A stretch of 64,000 nt of DNA. It comes from Ectopseudomonas composti (GTDB lineage: Bacteria; Pseudomonadota; Gammaproteobacteria; Pseudomonadales; Pseudomonadaceae). The position numbers and the translations under genes are program-made. Positions 35,047 to 42,888 of the stretch are shown one piece after another. Below the pieces are notes generated by a model, which was not told the DNA's origin, searched no databases, and was given only the letters and a program-made list of their open reading frames with translations. Location of the stretch: NCBI RefSeq assembly GCF_001567565.1, contig NZ_LSSW01000029.1:620001-684000 (forward strand), in the 5' to 3' direction. Position 1 is the stretch's first letter, and each line of letters begins with the position of its first letter.

Positions 35047-36822
35047 ATGGCCAGAATGAGAGCAATCGAGGCCGCCGTACTGGTGATGCGTCGCGAAGGT
35101 GTCGATACCGCGTTCGGCGTCCCCGGCGCTGCCATCAACCCCCTGTATGCCGCACTGAAGAAACTCGGTGGCATCGATCACGTCCTGGCCCGTCACGTCG
35201 AAGGCGCTTCGCACATGGCCGAGGGTTACACCCGCACCAATGCCGGCAACATCGGCGTGTGCATCGGCACCTCCGGCCCCGCCGGCACCGACATGGTCAC
35301 CGGTCTGTACTCGGCCTCCGCCGACTCCATTCCGATTCTGTGCATCACCGGCCAGGCGCCGCGTGCCCGCATGCATAAGGAAGATTTCCAGGCCGTCGAC
35401 ATCACCAGCATCGTTGGTCCGGTGACCAAATGGGCCACCACCGTGATGGAACCCGGCCAGGTGCCGCGTGCCTTCCAGCGCGCCTTCCATGAGATGCGCA
35501 GCGGCCGCCCCGGCCCGGTACTGATCGACCTGCCGTTCGACGTGCAGATGGCCGAGATCGAATTCGACATCGATGCCTACGAACCGCTGCCGGTGGCCAA
35601 GCCGAGCACCAGCCGCCTCCAGGCCGAGAAAGCCATCGCCATGCTCAACGACGCCGAGCGCCCGTTGCTGGTCGCTGGCGGCGGCATCTTCAACGCCGAC
35701 GCGGCAGGCAAGCTGGTGGAATTCGCCGAGCTGACCGGCGTCCCGGTGGTGCCGACGCTGATGGGCTGGGGTGCGATCCCTGACGATCACAAGCTGATGG
35801 TCGGCATGGTCGGCCTGCAGACTTCGCATCGCTACGGCAACGCCACCCTGCTCGCTTCCGATCTGGTGTTCGGCATCGGCAACCGTTGGGCCAACCGTCA
35901 CACCGGCTCGGTCGACGTCTATACCGAAGGTCGCAAGTTCATCCACGTCGACATCGAACCGACGCAGATCGGCCGCGTGTTCAACCCGGATCTGGGCATC
36001 GTTTCCGACGCCGGCAGCGCGCTGGACGCCTTCCTCATCGTTGCCCGCGAATGGAAGGCCGCCGGCAAGCTGAAAGACCGCAGCACCTGGGTCGAAGCCT
36101 GCCGCGAGCGCAAGCGCACCCTGCAGCGCAAGACCCACTTCGACAACGTGCCGGCCAAGCCGCAGCGCGTGTACGAAGAGATGAACGAAGCCTTCGGCAA
36201 GGACACCTGCTACGTCAGTACCATCGGTCTGTCGCAGATCGCCGGCGCGCAGTTCCTGCACGTGTACAAGCCGCGCCACTGGATCAACTGTGGCCAGGCC
36301 GGTCCGCTGGGCTGGACCATTCCGGCGGCCCTCGGCGTGGTCAAGGCCGACCCGCAACGTCAGGTCGTGGCGCTGTCTGGCGACTATGACTTCCAGTTCA
36401 TGATCGAGGAGCTGGCCGTCGGTGCGCAGTTCAACCTGCCGTACATCCACGTGCTGGTGAACAACTCCTACCTGGGCCTGATCCGTCAGGCGCAGCGCGG
36501 CTTCGACATCGACTACTGCGTGCAGCTGGCGTTCGAGAACATCAACGCGCCGGAGCTCAATGGTTACGGCGTCGACCACGTCGCCGTGGTCGAGGGCCTG
36601 GGCTGCAAGGCGATCCGCGTGTTCGACCCGAACGAACTGCAGAACGCCTTCGCCGAAGCCAAGCGCCTGATGGCCGAGCACCGCGTACCGGTGGTGGTCG
36701 AGATCATCCTGGAGCGTGTCACCAACATCTCCATGGGCACCGAGATCAACGCCATCAACGAGTTCGAAGAATTGGCCGAGCGCGGCGTCGACGCGCCGAC
36801 TGCCATCTCGCTGCTCGACTGA
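35047..36822 (+). CDS. gcl: glyoxylate carboligase
   Basis: Thiamine-diphosphate and FAD-containing enzyme (591 residues from MARMRAIE) that joins two glyoxylates into tartronate semialdehyde and CO2. The diagnostic feature is valine at position 51 (ARHVEGASHMAEG) where nearly all ThDP enzymes have glutamate. The ThDP-binding GDYDFQFMIEEL segment with its downstream NN is in the C-terminal domain. An ATG two codons earlier (35041) lies nearer the GGAG and cannot be excluded, but the chosen start gives the E. coli numbering. It is the first gene of gcl-hyi-glxR-ttuD-pyk. Confidence 0.96.
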   Translation: MARMRAIEAAVLVMRREGVDTAFGVPGAAINPLYAALKKLGGIDHVLARHVEGASHMAEGYTRTNAGNIGVCIGTSGPAGTDMVTGLYSASADSIPILCITGQAPRARMHKEDFQAVDITSIVGPVTKWATTVMEPGQVPRAFQRAFHEMRSGRPGPVLIDLPFDVQMAEIEFDIDAYEPLPVAKPSTSRLQAEKAIAMLNDAERPLLVAGGGIFNADAAGKLVEFAELTGVPVVPTLMGWGAIPDDHKLMVGMVGLQTSHRYGNATLLASDLVFGIGNRWANRHTGSVDVYTEGRKFIHVDIEPTQIGRVFNPDLGIVSDAGSALDAFLIVAREWKAAGKLKDRSTWVEACRERKRTLQRKTHFDNVPAKPQRVYEEMNEAFGKDTCYVSTIGLSQIAGAQFLHVYKPRHWINCGQAGPLGWTIPAALGVVKADPQRQVVALSGDYDFQFMIEELAVGAQFNLPYIHVLVNNSYLGLIRQAQRGFDIDYCVQLAFENINAPELNGYGVDHVAVVEGLGCKAIRVFDPNELQNAFAEAKRLMAEHRVPVVVEIILERVTNISMGTEINAINEFEELAERGVDAPTAISLLD

Positions 36823-36831
36823 TGCAAACAA

Positions 36832-36859
36832 TCTCCTCTCCCGCTTGCGGGAGAGGAGA
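36832..36859. repeat. CTCTCCC hairpin between gcl and hyi
   Basis: A perfect 13-bp stem (TCTCCTCTCCCGC and its complement) with a 2-base loop lies between gcl and hyi. Similar stems recur at 38685-38715, 38835-38870 and 41828-41868. Within an operon such a stem may protect or process mRNA rather than terminate; no T-run follows. Confidence 0.65.
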
Positions 36860-36881
36860 GACAAACGAAAGGAGCGACACC

Positions 36882-37664
36882 ATGCCCCGTTTTGCTGCCA
36901 ACCTGTCCATGCTGTTCACCGAGGTGGACTTCCTGGACCGTTTCGCCGCCGCCGCCGAAGCCGGTTTCAGCGGCGTGGAATACCTCTTCCCCTATGACTT
37001 CCCGGTCGAAGAGATCAAGGCCCGCCTGGACGCCAACGCGCTGACCCAGGTGCTGTTCAACCTGCCGGCCGGCGACTGGGGCAAGGGTGAGCGCGGCATC
37101 GCCTGCCACCCGGACCGCATCGAGGAATTCCGCGCCGGCGTCGACCAGGCCATCGCCTACGCCAAGGTACTGGGCAACCAGCAGATCAACTGCCTGGCTG
37201 GCATCCGCCCGCAGGGCGTGGACTGCGCGACCGTGGAAAAGACCTTCGTCGACAACCTCCGCTACGCCGCTGACAAGCTGGCCGGCGCCGGCATCCGCCT
37301 GGTCATGGAAGCCATCAACACCCGCGACATTCCCGGCTTCTACCTGAACAACACCCGGCAGGCCCTGGAGATTCGCGACAAGGTCGGCAGCACCAACCTG
37401 TACCTGCAGTACGACATCTACCACATGCAGATCATGGAAGGTGACCTGGCCCGCACGGTTGAAAGCAACCTGGCCGCGATCAACCACGTGCAGCTGGCCG
37501 ACAACCCGGGCCGCAACGAGCCGGGCACCGGCGAGATCAACTACCGCTTCCTCTTCGAGCATCTGGACCGCATCGGCTACCAGGGCTGGGTCGGCTGTGA
37601 ATACAAGCCGGCAACCACCACCGCTGCCGGCCTCGGCTGGATGAAAAGCCACAACGCAATCTGA
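36882..37664 (+). CDS. hyi: hydroxypyruvate isomerase
   Basis: A 260-residue TIM-barrel sugar-isomerase-like protein that interconverts hydroxypyruvate and tartronate semialdehyde. Family motifs include FSGVEYLFPYDF (about residues 28-39), the metal-ligand Glu in RLVMEAINTRDIPGFYL (about 140-156), LYLQYDIYHMQIMEGD and the final GCEYKPA. The start MPRFAANLSMLF follows AAAGGAG. It lies in the gcl operon. Confidence 0.95.
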   Translation: MPRFAANLSMLFTEVDFLDRFAAAAEAGFSGVEYLFPYDFPVEEIKARLDANALTQVLFNLPAGDWGKGERGIACHPDRIEEFRAGVDQAIAYAKVLGNQQINCLAGIRPQGVDCATVEKTFVDNLRYAADKLAGAGIRLVMEAINTRDIPGFYLNNTRQALEIRDKVGSTNLYLQYDIYHMQIMEGDLARTVESNLAAINHVQLADNPGRNEPGTGEINYRFLFEHLDRIGYQGWVGCEYKPATTTAAGLGWMKSHNAI

Positions 37665-37674
37665 AAGCGACATC

Positions 37675-37745
37675 TGTAGGAGCGGGTTCACCCGCACTGC
37701 ATGGCGCCGGCCTCGCCGGTGTTCGCGGATGAATCCGCTCCTACA
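37675..37745. repeat. REP doublet between hyi and glxR
   Basis: TGTAGGAGCGGGTTCACCCGC at the left (21-base arm, described by its ends TGTAGGAGCGG and CCCGC) is answered by the complement of TGTAGGAGCGGATTCATCCGC at the right, a 71-bp imperfect palindrome. This is the classic Pseudomonas REP pair, a possible target of RAYT transposases, placed inside an operon. Confidence 0.8.
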
Positions 37746-37775
37746 GGCTCACCCCCTACATCGAGGTTATCTCTC

Positions 37776-38666
37776 ATGGCTAAAATTGGATTCATCGGCA
37801 CCGGCATCATGGGCAAACCCATGGCGCAGAACCTGCAGAAAGCCGGCCACACCCTGTTCTTCTCCGAGCACTTCGACAAGGCCCCGGCCGATCTGGTTGG
37901 CGACAACGGCATTGCCCTGGCCAACCCCAGGGAAGTCGCTCAGGAAGCCGAGTTCATCATCGTCATGGTGCCGGACACCCCGCAGGTCGAAGACGTGCTG
38001 TTCCGCGCTGATGGCGTTGCCGCTGGCGTCGGCGCCGGCAAGGTAGTGATCGACATGAGCTCGATCTCGCCCTCCGCCACCAAGACCTTCGCCGAGAAGA
38101 TCAAGGCCACCGGCGCCACCTACCTGGACGCTCCGGTGTCCGGCGGTGAAGTCGGCGCCAAGGCCGCGACCCTGTCGATCATGGTCGGTGGCTGCCCGAA
38201 TGCCTTCGAGCGCGCCCTGCCGCTGTTCCAGGCCATGGGCAAGAACATCACCCGCGTCGGCGGCAACGGCGACGGTCAGACCGCCAAGGTGGCCAACCAG
38301 ATCATCGTCGCGCTGAACATCCAGGCAGTGGCCGAAGCCCTGCTGTTCGCCGCCAAGAACGGCGCCGATCCGGCCAAGGTGCGTGAAGCGCTGATGGGTG
38401 GTTTCGCCGGCTCGAAGATTCTCGAAGTGCACGGCGAGCGCATGATCAAGGGCACCTTCGATCCGGGCTTCCGCATCAGCCTGCACCAGAAGGACCTCAA
38501 CCTGGCGCTGTCCGGCGCGCGCGAGCTGGGCCTGAACCTGCCCAACACCGCCAACGCCCAGCAAGTGTTCAGCACCTGCGCGGCACTCGGTGGTAGCGGT
38601 TGGGACCACTCCGGCCTGATCAAGGGCCTGGAGCACATGGCCAACTTCAATATTCGCGGCGAGTAA
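37776..38666 (+). CDS. glxR: 2-hydroxy-3-oxopropionate (tartronate semialdehyde) reductase
   Basis: A 296-residue beta-hydroxyacid dehydrogenase. The NAD(P)-binding GFIGTGIMGKPMAQNL is at the N-terminus, the substrate-binding YLDAPVSGGEVGAKAATLSI block follows in the middle, and the catalytic Lys lies in GQTAKVANQIIVALN (about residue 170). It reduces tartronate semialdehyde to D-glycerate. The gap to the next gene ttuD is unusually long (440 bp) and packed with repeats. Confidence 0.95.
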   Translation: MAKIGFIGTGIMGKPMAQNLQKAGHTLFFSEHFDKAPADLVGDNGIALANPREVAQEAEFIIVMVPDTPQVEDVLFRADGVAAGVGAGKVVIDMSSISPSATKTFAEKIKATGATYLDAPVSGGEVGAKAATLSIMVGGCPNAFERALPLFQAMGKNITRVGGNGDGQTAKVANQIIVALNIQAVAEALLFAAKNGADPAKVREALMGGFAGSKILEVHGERMIKGTFDPGFRISLHQKDLNLALSGARELGLNLPNTANAQQVFSTCAALGGSGWDHSGLIKGLEHMANFNIRGE

Positions 38667-38684
38667 AAAAGTGCCCTCTCCCCC

Positions 38685-38870
38685 GGCCCCTCTCCCGCAT
38701 GCGGGCGAGGGGAGACAAGCAACTCGGTGTTACACGGATTTTCGACCTACGCCACACCAGCCGCTTCTCACACTTGTGGGAGAAGCGAGACGAGCAGCTC
38801 GGCGTTACACGGATTTTCGGCGTACGCCAAGCCAGTCCCCTCTCCCACTTGTGGGAGAGGGTTAGGGAGA
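38685..38870. repeat. tandem 75-bp hairpin repeats
   Basis: Two consecutive units of 75 bp share AGCARCTCGGYGTTACACGG and GATTTTCG followed by a TACGCC segment. Each unit begins with a palindrome around a CCCGCATGCGGG-type or CACTTGTGGGAG-type centre, and a third palindrome of the CCCTCTCCC/GGGAGAGGG kind closes the array. Repeat boundaries are judged by eye from the two TTACACGGATTTTCG occurrences at 38730 and 38805. Confidence 0.7.
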
Positions 38871-39006
38871 GGGGCTTTGCTTCTGGCCCACCCTTTCGAC
38901 CTTCCTGGCAGGAGGTGTCACGGCCCGATTGCCAGGTCGGTCGATTCCACTCCCCAGGCGCTGCCAGGCGGCGCCTGCGGACTGGAATCGATCCAGCACC
39001 ACCCAA

Positions 39007-39085
39007 GAGCCTATTCAAGGTCTCGCGAATTGGAGCCTGTTTTTAACGCAGCAGGGCCGGCGCGCAGCAGACGTTGAACAGGCTC
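39007..39085. mobile_element. small MITE-like element upstream of ttuD
   Basis: A 79-bp element with GAGCCTATTCAA at the left and the complement of GAGCCTGTTCAA at the right (11 of 12 matching). Read on the minus strand, its first 50 bases closely match the left end of the element at 17326, including CTGCTGCG, CCTGCTGCGTTAAAAACAG. It appears to be a shortened member of the same family, and it ends 21 bases before the ttuD start codon. Confidence 0.65.
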
Positions 39086-39106
39086 CAAGAACAAGAGAAC
39101 ACCGCC

Positions 39107-40381
39107 ATGACCTTCGACCCGCAACGCCTGCTGCGCGACCTGTTCGCCACCGCCATCGCCGCCGCGCATCCGCGCCAGGTGCTGGCCGATCACCTGCCCG
39201 CCGAGCGCAGCGGCCGCGTCATCGTCATTGGCGCCGGCAAGGCCGCCGCGGCGATGGCCGAGGTGATCGAACAGGAATGGCAAGGCGAGATCAGCGGCCT
39301 GGTGGTGACCCGCTACGAGCACGGCGCCGACTGCAAGAAGATCGAAGTGGTGGAAGCCGCGCACCCGGTGCCGGACGATGCTGGCGAGCGCGTTGCGCGC
39401 CGCGTGCTGGAGCTGGTGTCGAACCTCAGCGAAGACGACCGGGTGATCTTCCTCCTCTCCGGCGGCGGCTCCTCGCTGCTGGCGTTGCCGGCAGACGGCA
39501 TCAGCCTCAAGGACAAGCAGGCGATCAACAAGGCGCTGCTCAAATCCGGCGCCACCATCGGCGAGATGAACTGCGTGCGCAAGCACCTCTCGGCGATCAA
39601 GGGTGGTCGTCTGGCCAAGGCCTGCTGGCCGGCCACCGTCTACACCTACGCCATCTCCGACGTACCCGGCGACGAAGCCACGGTGATCGCCTCCGGCCCC
39701 ACCGTGGGCGACCCGACCACCTCGGCAGAAGCCCTGGCGATTCTTGCCCGCTACGCCATCGACATCCCGGCCAACGTGCGCGCCTGGCTACAGGACCCAC
39801 GCTCGGAAACGGTCAAGCCGGGTGACCCGGTGCTGTCACGCAGCCACTTCCAATTGATCGCCACACCCCAGCAGTCGCTCGACGCCGCCGCTGCCAAGGC
39901 CGAAGCGGCCGGTCTGCCGGTGCTGATTCTCGGCGACCTGGAGGGTGAATCGCGTGACGTCGCCAAGGTACACGCCGGTATCGCTCGCCAGGTGCAGCTG
40001 CACGGCCAGCCGATCAAGCCGCCCTGCGTGATCCTCTCTGGCGGCGAAACCACCGTCACCGTGCGCGGCAATGGCCGTGGCGGGCGCAACGCCGAATTCC
40101 TCCTCAGCCTCACCGACAGCCTCAAGGGTCTGCCCGGCGTCTACGCGCTGGCCGGTGACACCGACGGCATCGACGGCTCCGAAGACAACGCCGGCGCCAT
40201 CATGACGCCGTACAGCTATGCCCGTGCCGGCATCAAGGGCCTGAGCGCCCGCGACGAGTTGGACGACAACAACGGCTACGGCTATTTCGCCGCCCTCGAC
40301 GAGCTGATCGTCACCGGCCCGACCCGCACCAACGTCAACGATTTCCGCGCTCTCCTGATTCTCGAGGCCCCAACCCAATGA
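39107..40381 (+). CDS. ttuD: glycerate 2-kinase (TtuD/MOFRL type)
   Basis: A 424-residue type II glycerate kinase: an N-terminal glycerate kinase domain (about residues 8-240, with VIVIGAGKAAAAMAEVIE and LLSGGGSSLLALP) and a C-terminal MOFRL domain (about 300-420, with GRGGRNAEFLLSL and GDTDGIDGSEDNAGA). It phosphorylates glycerate to 2-phosphoglycerate. Older annotation calls this gene hydroxypyruvate reductase, which the motifs do not support. Its stop overlaps the pyk start (ATGA). A small MITE lies just upstream. Confidence 0.92.
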   Translation: MTFDPQRLLRDLFATAIAAAHPRQVLADHLPAERSGRVIVIGAGKAAAAMAEVIEQEWQGEISGLVVTRYEHGADCKKIEVVEAAHPVPDDAGERVARRVLELVSNLSEDDRVIFLLSGGGSSLLALPADGISLKDKQAINKALLKSGATIGEMNCVRKHLSAIKGGRLAKACWPATVYTYAISDVPGDEATVIASGPTVGDPTTSAEALAILARYAIDIPANVRAWLQDPRSETVKPGDPVLSRSHFQLIATPQQSLDAAAAKAEAAGLPVLILGDLEGESRDVAKVHAGIARQVQLHGQPIKPPCVILSGGETTVTVRGNGRGGRNAEFLLSLTDSLKGLPGVYALAGDTDGIDGSEDNAGAIMTPYSYARAGIKGLSARDELDDNNGYGYFAALDELIVTGPTRTNVNDFRALLILEAPTQ

Positions 40382-41793
40382 ACGCTGACAAGAAAGTGAA
40401 GATCCTCGCCACCCTCGGCCCGGCGATCCGCGATGCCGCGCATATCCGCCAACTGGTGGAAGCCGGGGTCAACCTGTTCCGTCTCAACTTCAGCCACGGC
40501 GAACATGCCGATCATGCCCAGCGCTACCAGTGGGTGCGTGAAGTGGAACGCGAGCTGAACCAGCCGATCGGCATCCTCATGGATCTGCAGGGACCGAAAC
40601 TGCGCGTCGGCCGTTTTGCAGAAGGCAAAGTGCAACTGGTCAACGGCCAGAGCCTGCGCCTGGATCTGGACACGACGCCCGGTGACGCCAACCGGGTCAA
40701 CTTGCCCCACCCGGAAATCATCGAGGCGCTGCAGCCGGGCATGAGCCTGCTGCTGGACGACGGCCGCCTGCGCCTGAAAGTGACCGCCAAACAGAATGAT
40801 GCCGTGATCACCGAAGTGATCGCCGGTGGCGAACTGTCCGACCGCAAGGGCGTCAATGTGCCCGAGGCCGTGCTGCAACTGTCGCCGTTGACCGAGAAGG
40901 ACCGCCGCGACCTGACCTTCGGCCTGGAGCTGGGCGTGGACTGGGTGGCGCTGTCGTTCGTGCAACGCCCCGAGGACATCGTCGAAGCCCGCGAATTGAT
41001 CGGCGGCAAGGCCTTCCTCATGGCCAAGATCGAGAAACCGTCGGCGGTGATCCACCTGGAAGAAATCGCCAAACTGTGCGACGCCATCATGGTCGCGCGC
41101 GGTGACCTGGGCGTGGAAGTGCCGGCCGAAAACGTGCCGCGTATCCAGAAAGATATCGTGCGCACCTGCCGCCAGCTTGGTCGCCCGGTGGTGGTCGCCA
41201 CGCAGATGCTCGAATCCATGCGTTTCTCGCCGGCGCCGACCCGCGCCGAAGTCACCGACGTGGCCAACGCCGTCGCCGAAGGCGCCGATGCAGTGATGCT
41301 GTCGGCCGAGACCGCCTCCGGTGATTACCCGCTGGAAACCGTGCAGATGATGAGCAAGATCATCCGCCAGGTAGAGAACGGCCCGGACTACCAGAGCCAG
41401 CTCGACGTCGGCCGCCCGCAGGCCGAAGCCACCGCCAGCGACGCCATCAGCTGCGCCATCCGCCGCATCAGCTCGATCCTGCCGGTCGCGGCCCTGGTCA
41501 ACTACAGCGAGTCCGGTGCCAGCAGCCTGCGCGCCTCACGCGAGCGCCCGAAGGCGCCGATCCTCAGCCTGACGCCGAGCCTGACTACCGCGCGGCGCCT
41601 GACCGTGGCCTGGGGCATCTACTCGGTGGTCAACGAACGCCTGCGCAAGGTCGAGGAAGTCACCAGCACCGCGCTGGAAATCGCCCAGGCCCAGGGCATG
41701 GCCCAGCGCGGCGAAACCGTGGTGATCACTGCCGGTGAACCCTTCGGCCAGCCCGGCAGCACCAACAGCCTGAGGATCGAAACGCTGCATTGA
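40378..41793 (+). CDS. pyk: pyruvate kinase
   Basis: A 471-residue type II pyruvate kinase that makes ATP and pyruvate from phosphoenolpyruvate. The N-terminal TLGPA and RLNFSHG, the active-site KIEKPSAVIHLEEI and MVARGDLGVE, and the effector-site C-terminal domain (about 345-471) are present. Coupling to ttuD by a 4-base overlap makes it the last catalytic step of the glyoxylate operon. Pseudomonas normally has a second pyruvate kinase elsewhere. Confidence 0.94.
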   Translation: MNADKKVKILATLGPAIRDAAHIRQLVEAGVNLFRLNFSHGEHADHAQRYQWVREVERELNQPIGILMDLQGPKLRVGRFAEGKVQLVNGQSLRLDLDTTPGDANRVNLPHPEIIEALQPGMSLLLDDGRLRLKVTAKQNDAVITEVIAGGELSDRKGVNVPEAVLQLSPLTEKDRRDLTFGLELGVDWVALSFVQRPEDIVEARELIGGKAFLMAKIEKPSAVIHLEEIAKLCDAIMVARGDLGVEVPAENVPRIQKDIVRTCRQLGRPVVVATQMLESMRFSPAPTRAEVTDVANAVAEGADAVMLSAETASGDYPLETVQMMSKIIRQVENGPDYQSQLDVGRPQAEATASDAISCAIRRISSILPVAALVNYSESGASSLRASRERPKAPILSLTPSLTTARRLTVAWGIYSVVNERLRKVEEVTSTALEIAQAQGMAQRGETVVITAGEPFGQPGSTNSLRIETLH

Positions 41794-41827
41794 CCCTACA
41801 CGGCTCCTCCAAGCGACACGGACCGCT

Positions 41828-41868
41828 CCCCCTCTCCCATTTATGGGAGAGGGGTTGGGGGAGAGGGC
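41828..41868. repeat. CCCTCTCCC hairpin after pyk
   Basis: CCCCTCTCCCAT and its complement form a stem around a TTAT-type loop, followed by a third GGGAGAGGG copy. It is the same family as the stems at 36832 and 38685, and lies between pyk and the urea transporter gene. Confidence 0.6.
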
Positions 41869-41884
41869 CCTTGGCACAGACATC

Positions 41885-42799
41885 ATGCCTCCACTACCAA
41901 CCTCACACCCAACCCTGCAAAGCCTGCGTGCCCTGCTCAGCGGCTTCGCCCAGATATTTCTCCAGCAACACCCGGGCTGTGGCCTGCTGGTGCTGCTGGC
42001 CATCCTTATCGGCGCACCCGATCTGCTACCTGGCGCGCTGCTCGGCGGCCTGTCCTCGACCCTGATCGCGCAGCGACGCGGCCACCCGCCTACGGACATC
42101 GCCATCGGCCTGTACGGCTACAACGGCATCCTGCTCGGCCTGCTGCTCAGCCTGAAGTTGCCTTGGACTCCGCTGTTGCCCGTGCTGATCATCGCCAGCG
42201 CAGCCCTCTCCAGCCTGTTGCTGGCGCCCTGGATGCAGCGCATGCGTATACATGGCTGGCTGCCTGCTTTCACCTTTCCCTTCGTGCTGCTCGGTTGGCT
42301 GTTGCTGGCACTGATCGTCCAGCTCGAGCTGCCAGTTGCGCAGCCCAGCCATGCCCCCGAACAGCCGGAGCTGAGCGTTCTGCAGTTGATGCTCGCGGTG
42401 CTGCGCGGCCTGAGCCAGGTCATCTTTCTCGACTCACCATTGGCCGGCCTGTGCCTGTTGATCGGCTTGCGCCTGGCCGATGGGCGCACGGCACTGTGGG
42501 CGCTATTGGGGTCCGCTAGCGGCACAACCCTGGCCCTGTTCTACGGCTGGCCCGCCGAGGACGCGCTGGCGGGTGTGTACGGCTACAACGCCAGCCTCGC
42601 CGCCATCGCACTGGCGCAGGTCCACCGCTGCCCGCTGGTACCGGCCTTCGGCGTCCTCCTCGCACTGGTGCTGCAGCCGGGCTTCAGCGCCCTTGGCCTG
42701 CCCGCCCTGACCATGCCGTTCATCCTTGCCTGTTGGCTGATCAGAGCCGGCGCGCAAAGCTGCCAGCGCGCAGCCCGCAACCGCAGGCCCACAGGCTGA
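41885..42799 (+). CDS. urea transporter
   Basis: A 304-residue inner-membrane protein with about 10 helices. Two internally repeated halves each carry a signature, GLYGYNGILLG (about residues 75-85) and GVYGYNASLAA (about 230-240), as in bacterial urea channels of the UT/Yut family. Urea is a product of ureide breakdown, which fits the neighbourhood. It follows pyk by 91 bp, separated by a hairpin repeat, so cotranscription with the glyoxylate operon is possible. Confidence 0.85.
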   Translation: MPPLPTSHPTLQSLRALLSGFAQIFLQQHPGCGLLVLLAILIGAPDLLPGALLGGLSSTLIAQRRGHPPTDIAIGLYGYNGILLGLLLSLKLPWTPLLPVLIIASAALSSLLLAPWMQRMRIHGWLPAFTFPFVLLGWLLLALIVQLELPVAQPSHAPEQPELSVLQLMLAVLRGLSQVIFLDSPLAGLCLLIGLRLADGRTALWALLGSASGTTLALFYGWPAEDALAGVYGYNASLAAIALAQVHRCPLVPAFGVLLALVLQPGFSALGLPALTMPFILACWLIRAGAQSCQRAARNRRPTG

Positions 42800-42825
42800 T
42801 CCCTCAAGGGGGAAACCATCACGCG

Positions 42826-42843
42826 ATGTCATTCAATTGTCAT
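42826..42843 (+). promoter_or_regulatory. PHO box upstream of phoX
   Basis: Two 7-bp repeats ATGTCAT and TTGTCAT are separated by 4 bases, the 11-bp periodicity of the PhoB consensus CTGTCAT-N4-CTGTCAT (6 of 7 in each half). It lies 46 bp upstream of the phoX start, which fits activation by PhoB under phosphate limitation. Confidence 0.8.
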
Positions 42844-42888
42844 CCCCTTACCCTAGGGTCCTGCGCATCCAAAGCAGGAGCTACCGTG

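Larger units (their letters stand above)
38667..39106. other. repeat-packed gap between glxR and ttuD
   Basis: No gene is seen. The 440 bases hold two 75-bp tandem units with hairpins (38685-38870), a compound stem-loop with TCGATTCCA/TGGAATCGA outer arms and AGGCGC/GCGCCT inner arms (38941-38991), and a small MITE-like element (39007-39085). Confidence 0.65.

Noticed and set aside
34936..36864. Long minus-strand frame joined to the lysR-type gene across gcl
   Set aside because: It is a high-GC shadow of gcl; the LysR protein clearly starts at MDRHTLIRS with its own ribosome binding site.
38685..38870. CRISPR array in the glxR-ttuD gap
   Set aside because: There are only two 75-bp units, each palindromic throughout, with no short repeat/spacer pattern and no cas genes.
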